A stretch of DNA of 48,980 nucleotides from Rhodospirillales bacterium 70-18 (GTDB taxonomy: Bacteria; Pseudomonadota; Alphaproteobacteria; Acetobacterales; Acetobacteraceae). Each line of letters begins with the position of its first letter. Positions within the stretch are counted from its first letter, which is position 1. The DNA is taken from positions 201,920-250,899 of the forward strand of contig MKWE01000007.1 of NCBI GenBank assembly GCA_001899585.1. The letters are read 5' to 3'. The notes under the pieces are model-generated. The model was not told the DNA's origin, made no database searches, and was given only the letters and a program-made list of their open reading frames with translations. Below, in pieces: positions 16,941 to 25,551 of this stretch. Made by a program: the position numbers and the translations under genes.

Positions 16941-17779
16941 TTAGTAGATGTCGACCTCGACATAGGTTGTCGGCGGCGACAGCGCGGCGGCGAAGGCGGC
17001 GCCGGCCCAGTACAGGGCCGTCTGCGCCGCCAGAAGCTGCAACTGTTGCGCGTAGGCGCGCTCCTGCTGCTCGGCGCGGTCGATCTCGGCAATCCATTGC
17101 CTAGCCTCCCGATCGCCCTTTCCCGCCGCCAGCGTCAGCCAGACGCGCGCCTCCGTCAGGTCCTGCCCCATCGTATCGAGCCCGGTCATGTAGAGCCGGC
17201 CGACCGCCTTCCGCGCCGGCACATATCCGCCCCGGGCGCCGCGGCGCATCCATTGCAGCGCGTCGAACAACCGCTGTTGCACACCCTCGCCGCGGTAATA
17301 GAGCAGGCCGAGGTTATATTGCGCCTCCGCAACCCCGTTCTCCGCGGCGATTTTCAGCCAGCGCACCGCCTCCACCGCGTCCGGCGGCAGGCCATGGCCT
17401 TGCAAATAGGCCATGCCGAGGTTGTGCGCCGCCTGCGCCTGCCCGCCCCGCGCCGCCGCGAAGGTCAGTTCCAGCCCACGGCGCGGATCGCGCGGCACGC
17501 CCTGCCCCTGCATCTCCATCGCCCAAGCCGGTACTGCACCCAGGCATGCCCATGGTCCGCCGCCAGCGCGAAATATCGCGCGGCGCGGGGGTAGCTGTGC
17601 GGCTGACCGGCCAATCCGTAATGATTCACCATCCCTAACTTGTATGCCGCCGCCGGATCGCCGCCGTGCGCCGCCGCCTCCAGCTCCGCCGGGTTCTCGC
17701 CGCGATAGGTGTCCGGGTCGGCCTGCCGCTGCGCGCGCCTACACGGCCGCTTCCCGCCACAGAACAGCTTCGGGGTCAT
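16941..17779 (-). pseudogene. Sel1-repeat protein gene broken by a frameshift
   Basis: Two minus-strand frames together encode one Sel1-like (SLR) repeat protein. The 5' part (from ATG 17777-17779) gives AELEAAAHGGDPAAAYKLGM and ALAADHGHAWVQYRLG, then leaves frame near 17515-17530. The 3' part (17519-16941) resumes with MEMQGQGVPRDPRRGLEL and contains further repeats such as AAHNLGMAYLQGHGLPPDAV and AQYNLGLLYYRGEGV. Restoring one base between CTTGG and GCGATGGAG would join them, so a single-base deletion (or sequencing error) is likely. SLR proteins mediate protein contacts; no signal peptide is obvious. An AT-rich promoter island lies upstream. About 275 residues when repaired. Confidence 0.75.
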
Positions 17780-17820
17780 ATATATGTTGTGAATTCGAAT
17801 CGCATTGCTTGGCGCAATAT

Positions 17821-17848
17821 TCGTTACGTGTGTAAATCTAGTTGTCAA
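17821..17848 (-). promoter_or_regulatory. Candidate promoter of the Sel1 remnant
   Basis: On the minus strand a consensus -35 box TTGACA (17843-17848) is followed after 16 bases by TAACGA (17821-17826), a weak -10. It lies within an AT-rich stretch (17765-17880) that stands out from the surrounding GC-rich DNA, 42 bases before the first ATG. The -35 match is good, the -10 poor. Confidence 0.35.
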
Positions 17849-17918
17849 CGGACCATTTGATGATCGTTAACCGAGTTACACCGAAGCATGAATGTTCGCG
17901 CGCCGGCGCGCGGCGCCC

Positions 17919-19709
17919 TCAGCCTGCGTCCGGCAGCACCAGGGGGCTCGCATCCAGCATCGGCTCGGGACGCGGACGGCCCAGCAGGTAGCCCTGCAGC
18001 AGGTTGCAGCCGGCCTCGCGCAGGAAGGCCAGTTGCGGCGGGGTTTCGATGCCCTCGGCGCAGACCTGCATGCCCAGCGCCCGGCCGAGGTCCAGCACCG
18101 CGCGGCAGACCGCCTCGGCGCGGGGGTTGTGGCTCAGGCCCTCGACGAAGCTGCGGTCCAGCTTCACCTCGTCGAAGGCGAAGCTGTAGAGGTAGCCGAG
18201 CGAGGAATAGCCGGTGCCGAAATCGTCCAGCGAGGTGCGCACCCCCAGCGCGCGCAGGCCCATAAGCCCGGCGCGGGCCGCCTCGGGGTGCTGCACCAGG
18301 GTGCGCTCGGTCAGTTCCAGCACCAGCCGCCCCGGCGCCAGGCCGGAACGGGCCAGCGCGTCGACGACCAGGCCGGCGATGTCACCGCTGCTGAACCAGT
18401 CGGCGGAGATGTTCACCGATACCCGCGCCTCGCCGGGCCACGACGCCGCCTCGGCACAGGCGCGCCGCAGCACCCAGGCATCCAGCGCCCCGATCAGCCC
18501 GGCCTTCTCGGCATCCGGGATGAACGCGGCGGGAGCCAGCCAGCCATGCCCCGGCCGGTTCCAGCGCACCAGCGCCTCGCAGCCCACCAGCGCGCCGTCG
18601 GCGGCGGCGAAAAAGGGCTGCCAGTGCAGCTCCAGCCCGTCCGAGGCCAGTGCCGCGCGCAACGCGTCCTCTTGCGAGTCGGCCAGGCGGGCCGGCTGCC
18701 GCTCCTGGCGCGTTGCCACCGCCAGCGTCTGCCCGCCGGCACGCTTGGCCTCGTACAGCGCCTGATCGGCGGCGCGCAGCAGGCTGGCCGGGCTGGTGCC
18801 ATGCACCGGCGCCACCGCCAGCCCGATGGAGGCGCGGATCGGCACCAGATTGGCCCCGATCCGCAAATCCGCCGCGAAGGCCGCCAGGATATGCCGTGCC
18901 GCCGTGCGCACCCCGTCCAGGTCGGCCGGGCCGCCCACGATCACCGCGAACTCGTCCCCGCCCAGCCGCGCCACCACGTCGGTCACCCGCACCGCGCCGG
19001 TCAGCCGGCGCGCGACCTCCCGCAGCAGCAGGTCGCCGGCATCGTGGCCCAGCGTGTCGTTGACCACCTTGAACAGGTCCAGGTCCAGGCACAGCAGCCC
19101 GAACGGCACGCCACCGATCGCCTGGTCGATCGCACGCGCCAGCGCCCCGTCGAAAGCGCGGCGGTTGGCCAGGCCGGTCAGCGGGTCCAGCGCCGCCGCC
19201 TCGCGCAACAGCGCGTTCTTGCGGTGCAGTTCCAGCATCGCCCCGGCGCTGGCCGCCAGATTGGCCAGGTAGCGCCGCCCGGCCGTGTCCAGCCCGCGCG
19301 GCGAGCGGTCGATCACGCACAGCGTGCCGACCGGCTGGCCATCCTCCGCCAGGATCGGCGCGCCGGCGTAGAAGCGCACCTTCGGATCGCCCACCACCAG
19401 GGCGTTGTCGGCGAAGCGCTCATCCGCGCGGGCGTCCTCCACCACCATCACCTCCTGCGGCCGCAGGATGGCATGGGCGCAGAACGACAACTGGCGCGAA
19501 GTCTGCGGCACATCCAGGCCGTACCGGGCCTTGAACCATTGCCGGCTGTCATCCACCAGCGAGACCAGCGCGATCGGCACCGAAAAATGCTCCGCCGCCA
19601 GTTCCACCAGCCGGTCGAAGCGCGCATCCGCCGGCGTGTCCAGCACGCCGATCGCCGACAGACTCGCCAGGCGGAGCGCTTCGTCGACGGGCTTTCGGGC
19701 ACTGGACAA
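17919..19709 (-). CDS. GAF-GGDEF-EAL protein, bifunctional c-di-GMP cyclase/phosphodiesterase candidate
   Basis: About 596 residues. N-terminal GAF sensor ([20 protein letters not shown] to about residue 165), then a diguanylate cyclase domain with an intact [10 protein letters not shown] active site near residue 250 and an RVTD I-site five residues before it, then an EAL domain with [40 protein letters not shown] and QGYLLG. All known metal and catalytic residues of EAL are present, so both activities are possible. Cytoplasmic, no membrane helix. I prefer the TTG at 19707-19709 with GGGAG 6 bases upstream, which puts the GAF domain at the usual distance; an ATG at 19799 would add 30 unlikely residues. 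Confidence 0.88.
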   Translation of the reverse strand: MSSARKPVDEALRLASLSAIGVLDTPADARFDRLVELAAEHFSVPIALVSLVDDSRQWFKARYGLDVPQTSRQLSFCAHAILRPQEVMVVEDARADERFADNALVVGDPKVRFYAGAPILAEDGQPVGTLCVIDRSPRGLDTAGRRYLANLAASAGAMLELHRKNALLREAAALDPLTGLANRRAFDGALARAIDQAIGGVPFGLLCLDLDLFKVVNDTLGHDAGDLLLREVARRLTGAVRVTDVVARLGGDEFAVIVGGPADLDGVRTAARHILAAFAADLRIGANLVPIRASIGLAVAPVHGTSPASLLRAADQALYEAKRAGGQTLAVATRQERQPARLADSQEDALRAALASDGLELHWQPFFAAADGALVGCEALVRWNRPGHGWLAPAAFIPDAEKAGLIGALDAWVLRRACAEAASWPGEARVSVNISADWFSSGDIAGLVVDALARSGLAPGRLVLELTERTLVQHPEAARAGLMGLRALGVRTSLDDFGTGYSSLGYLYSFAFDEVKLDRSFVEGLSHNPRAEAVCRAVLDLGRALGMQVCAEGIETPPQLAFLREAGCNLLQGYLLGRPRPEPMLDASPLVLPDAG

Positions 19710-19843
19710 TGCGGAACTCCCATGCGGACGCGCCGGACAGCATGCCGCCCGGCGCAGGTAGACGCCATGTTCTACCACCGGCTGCGCCAGCCACCGCATG
19801 AAACGATGGACTAGGTCACGATGCCAAGGCAGCACGATATGGG

Positions 19844-20344
19844 CTAAGGCAGCACGAATGGCAGGTCGGTGTCCCCGGTCTGCTCTCCGGCAGTGGTCAA
19901 CATCGCGTGTGCCTGGCCGCGATGGTGGGTCTGGTGGTTGAACATATGCGTCACCAGCAGCCATTTCGGCCGCCGCCGTTCGGCGTTGCTGGCGCCGCTG
20001 AACCACACCAGATCGCCCTCCAGCCACGCCGGGTCCAGCGCCTCCGCCCAGTCCTCCATATCGGCGTCCAGCGCCACCCGGGCCTCCCGCATCGCGGCGA
20101 AGTCCTCGAACAGCGCCGTGCTGCCGGGAATGCCCCCCTCCGGGCGCGGCCACCCGGCAAAGCGCGACATCCAGATTCGGTCGGCCCACACCAGATGGCT
20201 GAGCGTCGCGTGGATCGAGCCGAAGAACGCCCCCCGCTCGGCCCGCCGCGCCGCCTCCGGCAATCGGCCGGCCGCGGCGTAGGTGCGGCGGTTCATCTCG
20301 GCGTTGTAGGCCGCCATCGTCTGCACATAGGCCGGGGTGATCAT
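19844..20344 (-). CDS. DinB-family protein
   Basis: 166 residues, four-helix-bundle DinB/YfiT fold. Metal-binding His pattern: one in [20 protein letters not shown] (about residue 48) and two in [18 protein letters not shown] (about residues 132-140). The fold occurs in thiol-dependent S-transferases (bacillithiol and mycothiol systems) and DNA-damage-induced genes; the function here is unknown. Start ATG at 20342-20344, 10 bases after the stop of the serine hydrolase, so the two genes are probably co-transcribed. Confidence 0.88.
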   Translation of the reverse strand: MITPAYVQTMAAYNAEMNRRTYAAAGRLPEAARRAERGAFFGSIHATLSHLVWADRIWMSRFAGWPRPEGGIPGSTALFEDFAAMREARVALDADMEDWAEALDPAWLEGDLVWFSGASNAERRRPKWLLVTHMFNHQTHHRGQAHAMLTTAGEQTGDTDLPFVLP

Positions 20345-20354
20345 TGCGCCCTCT

Positions 20355-21998
20355 CTACTCGATGCGGGTGAACTCCAGCCGCTTCACGCGGCCGCCATTG
20401 AGGTACAGCCCGGTGATCCGCCCGCCGCTGTCGCGCAGCACCCGCACGTCCTGCCAGCCGCGGAACAGGGTACCGGGGGTGTAGACGCGGATTATGTCGT
20501 CCGCCAGCGCCTCCACCTCCCACGGCCCGGCATTGCACAGCGGTCCGGCGACCTCGACCGTCATGCCCGTCCCGGCGGCGGCGAAAGTCCACACGGCGCC
20601 CATCTCGGCGGTGCGGTAGCGGCCGGGCAGATCGGCCGGCGGGCTGGCCTCGGGCGTGATGCGGCGATAGGTCGCCCGCGCCCCGGCATCCAGTTCCACC
20701 TCCAGCGCCTCGCCGTCCGCCGACAGCCGCATCGTCCAGTCGCGCGCGCTGCGGCTGGCGGCCAGCCGCCCGTCCGGCTCGGCCTTCACCTGGAACGGCA
20801 CGCCGTTGGTGCTGCCGAGCAGCGCGCCGGCCTCGTTCAGGGTGAAATCCACGCTGGCCGGCACCGCCTCGTCGAGGAACCGGCCGACATGGGCAGCCAG
20901 CGCCGCGCGCGGCGGCAGCGCCGGCACCGGATGCACGCCGGGCACGCCCTCCACCAGCGCATCCAGCACGCGCTGGCCGATATGATAGGGGTCGGCGACC
21001 GCGTTGTTGGATATGACGATTACGGCTTCGTCCCGTTCCGGAATGCGCAGGAACTCGGTCTTGTAGCCCGGCCACAGCCCGCCATGGCTCACCGTCGCCA
21101 GCCCGCGCACCCGCGCCATCGCCAGCCCGCGGGCGTAGCCGTTGGTTTGGCCCCCGGCGGTCTGGCCCCCGGCGGTCTGCCCTCCGGTGAAATCCGCCTG
21201 CTCCATCAGCCCGGCCGCCAGCGCGGCGCCGCCCACCCGGCCGGTGACGTAGTTGCGGTGCCACAGCGCCAGGTCCTCCACCGAGGAGACCAGCGCGCCC
21301 TCGCCATGCACCGGAAACCCGTGCTGCGCCCGCTCCCACCCGCCGCCGGCGGCGGGGAAGTAGCCGGTGGCCAGGCCGGGCACCAGTTCCGTGGTGCGCT
21401 CCACCATGCGCGTCATGGTCATGCCGGCAGGGCCGAGCAGCCGCGCCGCCAGGAAATCGTGCAGACTGAGGCCCGACACCCGCTCCACAATGCGGCCGAG
21501 CAGCAGGAAATTGGTGTTGCTGTAGAGATACCGGCTGCCCGGCGCGAAATTCAGCGCGCGCTGGCGGCAGATGCCGGCCATCAGATCCTCCGGCTGCACC
21601 GGATGCGACAGGTCGGTGCCGCCCAGGCGCATAATCTCCAGCATGTCGCGCAGGCCGGAGGTGTTGTGCATCAGGTGGTCCAGCGTGAGGCGCACGCCGA
21701 AATCCGCCAGTTCGGGGATATGCGCGCGCACCTCGTCGCCCACCGACAGCCGCCCCTCGGCGGCCAGCAGCAGGATGGCGGCGCAGGTGAATTGCTTGCT
21801 CACCGAGGCGATGCGGAAGGTGGTGGCCGGGCCGATCGGCACGCCCAGCTCGATACTGGCCATACCGGCGCTGCGGTGCAGCAGCAACGCCTCGCCACGC
21901 ACCACACCCACGCTCACACCCGGCCGGTCGGTGCCGGCCCAGGGCGCCAGCAGCCCGTCGACCAGGCGTTCCAGCCTGCGCGTTTCCAGATCAGCCAT
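20355..21998 (-). CDS. Beta-lactamase-fold serine hydrolase, D-aminopeptidase/esterase-like
   Basis: 547 residues. The class C beta-lactamase/penicillin-binding-protein fold is shown by the catalytic S65-V-S-K68 (SxxK), the YxN motif in YLYSNTNFLLLG, and the HGG of VSHGGLWPGYK. MHNTSGLRDML is also typical of this group. After about residue 340 the protein continues with two beta-rich domains, giving a total close to the D-aminopeptidase of Ochrobactrum (520), so a D-amino-acid peptidase or esterase is plausible. No signal peptide is evident, so a cytoplasmic site is likely. A 15-base tandem repeat inside encodes repeated GGQTA (21145-21189). Confidence 0.83.
   Translation of the reverse strand: MADLETRRLERLVDGLLAPWAGTDRPGVSVGVVRGEALLLHRSAGMASIELGVPIGPATTFRIASVSKQFTCAAILLLAAEGRLSVGDEVRAHIPELADFGVRLTLDHLMHNTSGLRDMLEIMRLGGTDLSHPVQPEDLMAGICRQRALNFAPGSRYLYSNTNFLLLGRIVERVSGLSLHDFLAARLLGPAGMTMTRMVERTTELVPGLATGYFPAAGGGWERAQHGFPVHGEGALVSSVEDLALWHRNYVTGRVGGAALAAGLMEQADFTGGQTAGGQTAGGQTNGYARGLAMARVRGLATVSHGGLWPGYKTEFLRIPERDEAVIVISNNAVADPYHIGQRVLDALVEGVPGVHPVPALPPRAALAAHVGRFLDEAVPASVDFTLNEAGALLGSTNGVPFQVKAEPDGRLAASRSARDWTMRLSADGEALEVELDAGARATYRRITPEASPPADLPGRYRTAEMGAVWTFAAAGTGMTVEVAGPLCNAGPWEVEALADDIIRVYTPGTLFRGWQDVRVLRDSGGRITGLYLNGGRVKRLEFTRIE
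21145..21189 (-). repeat. 15-base in-frame tandem repeat, three units
   Basis: Units start at 21145, 21160 and 21175. The second differs from the first by one base and the third by three changes from the second. They encode a GGQTA-like pentapeptide three times in the serine hydrolase, between the helix containing LMEQADFT and the NGYARGLAM segment. Length is a multiple of three, so copy-number change keeps the frame. Confidence 0.8.
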
Positions 21999-22073
21999 GC
22001 CGCACCCCCGTCGCGTTCGGCGCGGATGATGGCGGATCGGCCGGCGGCGGACAACTCGCCGCCAGCCGCGACA

Positions 22074-22090
22074 GGTCGGATCACCCGACC
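22074..22090 (-). terminator. Hairpin after the 25-residue peptide gene
   Basis: Stem GGTCGG (22074-22079) with CCGACC (22085-22090) and a 5-base loop lies 8 bases past the stop of the small membrane peptide gene in its transcription direction. No T-run follows. A second stem, GGCGGCG/CGCCGCC (22043-22063), lies further on. Possible end of the stress cluster transcript. Confidence 0.35.
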
Positions 22091-22097
22091 GGAACGG

Positions 22098-22175
22098 TCA
22101 GATGATATGAAACAGATACAGCAGGATCAGCACCGGGATCGGGATACCGAGCCCCCATAACAGCAATGCGCGCAT
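22098..22175 (-). CDS. 25-residue hydrophobic membrane peptide
   Basis: A short frame from the ATG at 22173-22175 encodes MRALLLWGLG followed by IPIPVLILLYLFHII and stops with TGA at 22098-22100. It is preceded by a strong ribosome binding site, AGGAAGGA, 7 bases upstream. The whole peptide is one membrane helix with a conserved-looking PIP motif. Similar 23-26 residue peptides occur unannotated near stress genes in alphaproteobacteria (my recollection, not checked). It lies downstream of the PRC-barrel and CsbD genes on the same strand, so it may belong to that stress cluster. Function unknown. Confidence 0.7.
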   Translation of the reverse strand: MRALLLWGLGIPIPVLILLYLFHII

Positions 22176-22196
22176 GGCGTGTCCTTCCTGGTCGTT

Positions 22197-22223
22197 GGGG
22201 GGGCCGGGCGGCCCGGCCCCCCC
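22197..22223. terminator. Very strong GC-only hairpin between PRC-barrel gene and small peptide gene
   Basis: A perfect 12-bp stem, GGGGGGGCCGGG (22197-22208) with CCCGGCCCCCCC (22212-22223), and a 3-base loop. It lacks a T-run. It could attenuate transcription or protect the 3' end of the upstream mRNA in the minus direction. Confidence 0.5.
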
Positions 22224-22246
22224 CCCGATGGTCGGCCCTTGGGCGA

Positions 22247-22675
22247 TCAGCCCTTGTAGGTGAAGGCGGGCAGTGTCTTCAGCGACGCCTTGGTGGCGCC
22301 TGGCATCATCACGGCCCCGTCGGTCACCTTCAAGTCGGTGAACGGCACGGCGACGTATTTCGTCCCCATGCCCAGGAAACCGCCGACCGAAAGCACCGCC
22401 ACCGGCACCTTCTCGTCGGGGGTGATGATCAGGTCACCGACCGTGCCGACAGTCTCCTTGGCCTCGTTGGTCACGCTGCTGCCGATGATCTTGGAGGCGC
22501 GGATGCCGCCGGTCATCGCCAGGTTGTCCACCGGCACGTTGGGTGTGGTCACGGCGGGCGTGGTGGTGGCGGGCATGGTGGCGCCCGGCGCGGGCGAAGT
22601 CTGCGCCATCGCCGGAACGGCCAGGGCGGCGGCAACGATGACGCTGCCGGTCAGTCGGGTGATGGTTCGGGTCAT
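22247..22675 (-). CDS. Secreted PRC-barrel domain protein
   Basis: 142 residues with a Sec signal peptide (SVIVAAALAVPAMAQ, cleavage near residue 25), a Pro/Thr-rich linker of about 25 residues, and a PRC-barrel domain (GGIRASKIIGSSVTNEAKET, VGTVGDLIITPDEKV, GKYVAVPF-like strand). PRC-barrel proteins of this type are periplasmic or envelope-associated and frequent in alphaproteobacterial general stress regulons. Start ATG at 22673-22675 behind AGGACA. Between the CsbD gene (47 bases upstream) and the 25-residue peptide gene. Confidence 0.88.
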   Translation of the reverse strand: MTRTITRLTGSVIVAAALAVPAMAQTSPAPGATMPATTTPAVTTPNVPVDNLAMTGGIRASKIIGSSVTNEAKETVGTVGDLIITPDEKVPVAVLSVGGFLGMGTKYVAVPFTDLKVTDGAVMMPGATKASLKTLPAFTYKG

Positions 22676-22722
22676 GGGGGCTGTCCTTGGTTGTTGGGTG
22701 TCTGGGGCCGGTTGCCCCGGTT

Positions 22723-22893
22723 TCACTCCTTGAGCGCGTCCTTCAGGCTGCCGACGGCGTTCTGGACCTTGCCTTCCACCTTGTCGCGCTTGCCTTCGCT
22801 GGTGAGCTTGGCATCGCCCACGGCCTTGCCGGCCGCTTCCTTGACGGCGCCAACGGCCTGCTTGGCCGCGCCGACTACCCGGTCTTTGTTCAT
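22723..22893 (-). CDS. CsbD-family stress protein
   Basis: 56 residues: MNKDRVVGAAKQAVGAVKEA, then GDAKLTSEGKRDKVEGKVQN and VGSLKDALKE. This is the complete CsbD/YjbJ pattern of amphipathic, Lys/Asp-rich repeats. CsbD proteins are small, hydrophilic and induced by general stress; no biochemical activity is established. Start ATG at 22891-22893. Likely first gene of a three-gene stress cluster with the PRC-barrel and the membrane peptide. Confidence 0.92.
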   Translation of the reverse strand: MNKDRVVGAAKQAVGAVKEAAGKAVGDAKLTSEGKRDKVEGKVQNAVGSLKDALKE

Positions 22894-23297
22894 GGTCGTC
22901 CATCTCCATTGAAAAGGCCGCCGCAGCGAACTGCATGGTTTGGCGGCTGCCCAGGTTGTGGGTGCCGGCGGGCCAGGGCGGCCTGCCGATCGTGTCCCCG
23001 GGGCTTGCGTGCGGTATCGTCCGGCGCTGTCGTTACAGTCACAGTCACCTGCGTACCATGACGAGAACATGGGTAGATATACTTATCGTCTATCCAATTA
23101 TGCTCTCTATGAACTTGAGATGGTTCCCACCTGGTGCGATGTCAACTGGCACGCAAACTTGATCTTGAATTCGCCCGCGCGCCACAGGATTGCCAGAATC
23201 CAAACGGACGGACGGGGAGACAAGCGGGCGGGAACGCGGTATCGTAGCCGCAACGGTGAACGCCCCGGCCACGGCCGGCGCACGGGAGAGAACCGCA
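22894..23297. other. 404-base intergenic region with an AT-rich island, no gene recognised
   Basis: Lies between divergent genes (CsbD and the first amidohydrolase). The segment 23045-23180 is clearly richer in A and T than its surroundings and has several short frames, none with a convincing ribosome binding site or domain. GCGGTATCGT occurs twice, at about 23011 and 23236. It probably holds promoters for both flanking genes; I cannot place them with confidence and see no RNA gene. Confidence 0.5.
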
Positions 23298-24398
23298 TTG
23301 AGCTTTGCGTATCCGGGCGGGATCGATTGCGACATCCATCCCGCCGTGCCCAGCCTGCAGGCCCTGCTGCCCTACCTGGACGAGCACTGGCGCGAACAGG
23401 TGGCCGTGCGCGGCATGGATGAGCTGGCTTCCATCGCCTACCCCGCCAATTCGCCGCTGACCGCCCGGCCCGACTGGAAGCCCGCGAAGGGCCCGGCCGG
23501 CGCCGACCTCGTCCGGCTGCGGCGCGAGGCGCTGGACCCGTTCGCCACCAGCCTGGCCATCTGCAACTGCCTCTACGGCGTCCAGTTGCTGTTCAGCGAG
23601 GACATGGCCGCCGCCTTCGCCCGCGCGGTGAACGACTGGATGGCGAAGGAGTGGCTGGACCGCGACCCCCGCCTGCGCGCCTCCATCGTGGTGCCGCCGC
23701 AAAGCGTGGAACGGGCGGTGGACGAGATCGAGCGCTGCGCCAAAGACTCCCGCTTCGTGCAGGTGCTGCTGCTGGTGATGGGCGACCAGCCGCTGGGCAA
23801 GCGCCATTACTGGCCGATCTACGCCGCCGCCGAGCGCCACGGCCTGACCATCGGCATCCATGCCGGCAGCGCCTATCACAACCCGCCCACCCCGGTCGGC
23901 TGGCCCTCGTACTATACCGAGGACTATGTGGGCCAGGCGCAGGCATTCCAGTCGCAACTCACCAGCCTGATCTGCGAGGGCGTGTTCAACCGCTACCCGA
24001 ACCTGAAGGTGGCGCTGCTGGAATCCGGCTTCACCTGGCTGCCGGCGCATCTGTGGCGGCTGACCAAGTACTGGCGCGGGCTGCGCATGGAAATCCCCTG
24101 GGTGGACCGCGCGCCGACCGACATCGTCCGCAGCAATGTCCGCCTCTCGCTGCAACCCGTCGACGGGCCGCCCACCTCCACCAAAGAGGGCCGCGACAGC
24201 CTGCTGCGCATCATCGACCATCTGCAGTCCGACGAGCTGCTGCTGTTCTCGACGGACTACCCGCACTGGCAGTTCGATGGCAACGCCGTCCTGCCCGAGG
24301 GGCTGCCCCCCGACCTGATCCGCAAGATCATGATCGACAACCCGCTGGCCACCTATTCGCGTCTCGCCCTTACCGCTGCCAAGGAGCCGGTCCGATGA
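23298..24398 (+). CDS. Amidohydrolase-family protein (ACMSD-like group), first of a pair
   Basis: 366 residues. The fold is a metal-dependent TIM barrel: entry motif DCDIHPAVPS (D-x-H with Pro where many members have a second His), HYWPIYAAAERHGLTIGIHA with the central His, CEGVFNRYPNLKVALLESGF, and the late Asp motif FSTDYPHWQFD. Relatives decarboxylate or hydrolyse aromatic and carboxymuconate compounds; the substrate is unknown. I choose the TTG at 23298-23300 because GGGAGAG lies 7 bases upstream and the barrel begins at once; the ATG at 23190 would add 36 poorly conserved residues. The stop overlaps the next start as ATGA. Confidence 0.82.
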   Translation: MSFAYPGGIDCDIHPAVPSLQALLPYLDEHWREQVAVRGMDELASIAYPANSPLTARPDWKPAKGPAGADLVRLRREALDPFATSLAICNCLYGVQLLFSEDMAAAFARAVNDWMAKEWLDRDPRLRASIVVPPQSVERAVDEIERCAKDSRFVQVLLLVMGDQPLGKRHYWPIYAAAERHGLTIGIHAGSAYHNPPTPVGWPSYYTEDYVGQAQAFQSQLTSLICEGVFNRYPNLKVALLESGFTWLPAHLWRLTKYWRGLRMEIPWVDRAPTDIVRSNVRLSLQPVDGPPTSTKEGRDSLLRIIDHLQSDELLLFSTDYPHWQFDGNAVLPEGLPPDLIRKIMIDNPLATYSRLALTAAKEPVR

Positions 24399-25504
24399 AC
24401 GTGCAGATCCGCGACATCCAAGCCGCCGATCCCGCCGCCGGCAGTCGGATGGCCATTGCCGACGGCGACATCCATCCCGCCCGCAAGTCCGACAGGGAGC
24501 TGTTCCCCTGGCTGGCGAAGCGCTGGCAGGACGAATTGGCCGGCATCGGCCAGCGCTACCGCCAGCCCTACCAGTCCGGCCCCGCCTACCCGAAAAGCCA
24601 ACCCAACGCCGCGCGGCGCGACGCGGTGCCCCCCGGCGGCGGCAAGCCGGGCTGCGACCTGCCCTTCATGCAGCGCCAGCACCTGGACCCGAACAACGTG
24701 GCGCTGGGCATCCTGAACCCGCTCGGCGCCGGCCAGGGGCTGCAGAACCCGGATTTCTGCGCCGCCATGTGCGCCGCGGTGAACGAATGGCAGATCGCCC
24801 ACTGGACCAGCCAGGATTCGCGCCTGAAAGGCTCCATCGTCGTCTCCTACGAGGACGCGCCGGCGGCGGTGGCGGAAATCCGCAAATGGGCTGGCAACCC
24901 CAACTTCGTCCAGGTGATGATGCTGAGCCGCACCGGCGAGCCGATGGGCAACCGCCGCTACTGGCCGATCTACGAGGCCGCCGCCGAGGCCGGGCTGCCG
25001 TTGGGGGTGCACGCCTTCGGCTATGGCGGCCACCCGATCACCAGCGGCGGCTACCCGACCTATTACATCGAGGAGATGACCGGCCACGCCCAATGCTGCC
25101 AGTCCGGCCTGACCAGCCTGGTGATCGAGGGCGTGTTCGCCCGCACCCCGGCGCTGAAGCTGGTGATGATCGAGGCCGGCTTCGCCTGGGCGCCCTCGCT
25201 GGCCTGGCGGCTGGATAAAACCTGGAAGACGCTGAAGCAGGAAACCCCGCACCTCACCCGCGCGCCAAGCGAATACATCCGCGACCATGTCTGGTGGACC
25301 ACCCAGCCCATGGAGGAGCCGGAGCCGCGCGAGCACCTGCTGGACACCATCGGCTGGATCGGCTGGGACCGGCTGATCTTCGCCACCGACTACCCGCACT
25401 GGGATTTCGACGACCCCGCCACCGCGCTGCCGCTGCGCATCAGCAAGGAGCAGCGCCAGGGCTTCTTCCTGGACAACGCGAAGCGGGTCTACGGCGTCGC
25501 ATGA
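24395..25504 (+). CDS. Amidohydrolase-family protein, paralogue of the preceding gene
   Basis: 369 residues, colinear with the gene before it: DGDIHPARKS at the N-terminus, FVQVMMLSRTGEPMGNRRYW, IYEAAAEAGLPLGVHAFG, IEGVFARTPALKLVMIEAGF and FATDYPHWDFDDP. Its start overlaps the upstream stop (ATGA at 24395-24398), so equal expression and perhaps a heteromeric enzyme are likely. The stop (25502-25504) overlaps the first ATG of a three-unit 17-base repeat. Function of the pair is not known; a Rieske protein follows, suggesting work on aromatic or unsaturated acids. Confidence 0.85.
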   Translation: MNVQIRDIQAADPAAGSRMAIADGDIHPARKSDRELFPWLAKRWQDELAGIGQRYRQPYQSGPAYPKSQPNAARRDAVPPGGGKPGCDLPFMQRQHLDPNNVALGILNPLGAGQGLQNPDFCAAMCAAVNEWQIAHWTSQDSRLKGSIVVSYEDAPAAVAEIRKWAGNPNFVQVMMLSRTGEPMGNRRYWPIYEAAAEAGLPLGVHAFGYGGHPITSGGYPTYYIEEMTGHAQCCQSGLTSLVIEGVFARTPALKLVMIEAGFAWAPSLAWRLDKTWKTLKQETPHLTRAPSEYIRDHVWWTTQPMEEPEPREHLLDTIGWIGWDRLIFATDYPHWDFDDPATALPLRISKEQRQGFFLDNAKRVYGVA

Positions 25505-25551
25505 GCGGGGGCGTCACATGAGCGGGGGCGTCACATGAGCGGGGGCGTCGC
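25501..25551 (+). repeat. 17-base tandem repeat, three units, each carrying ATGA
   Basis: Units begin at 25501, 25518 and 25535, with consensus ATGAGCGGGGGCGTCAC; the third has one change. Each ATG opens a six-codon frame (MSGGVT, MSGGVT, MSGGVA) that stops in the ATGA of the next unit, and the last stop overlaps the ATG of the Rieske gene at 25552. The unit appears to be a duplication of the original gene junction. Confidence 0.9.

Noticed and set aside
17892-19814. 640-residue plus-strand frame
   Set aside because: Antisense to the GGDEF-EAL gene, which has all catalytic motifs.
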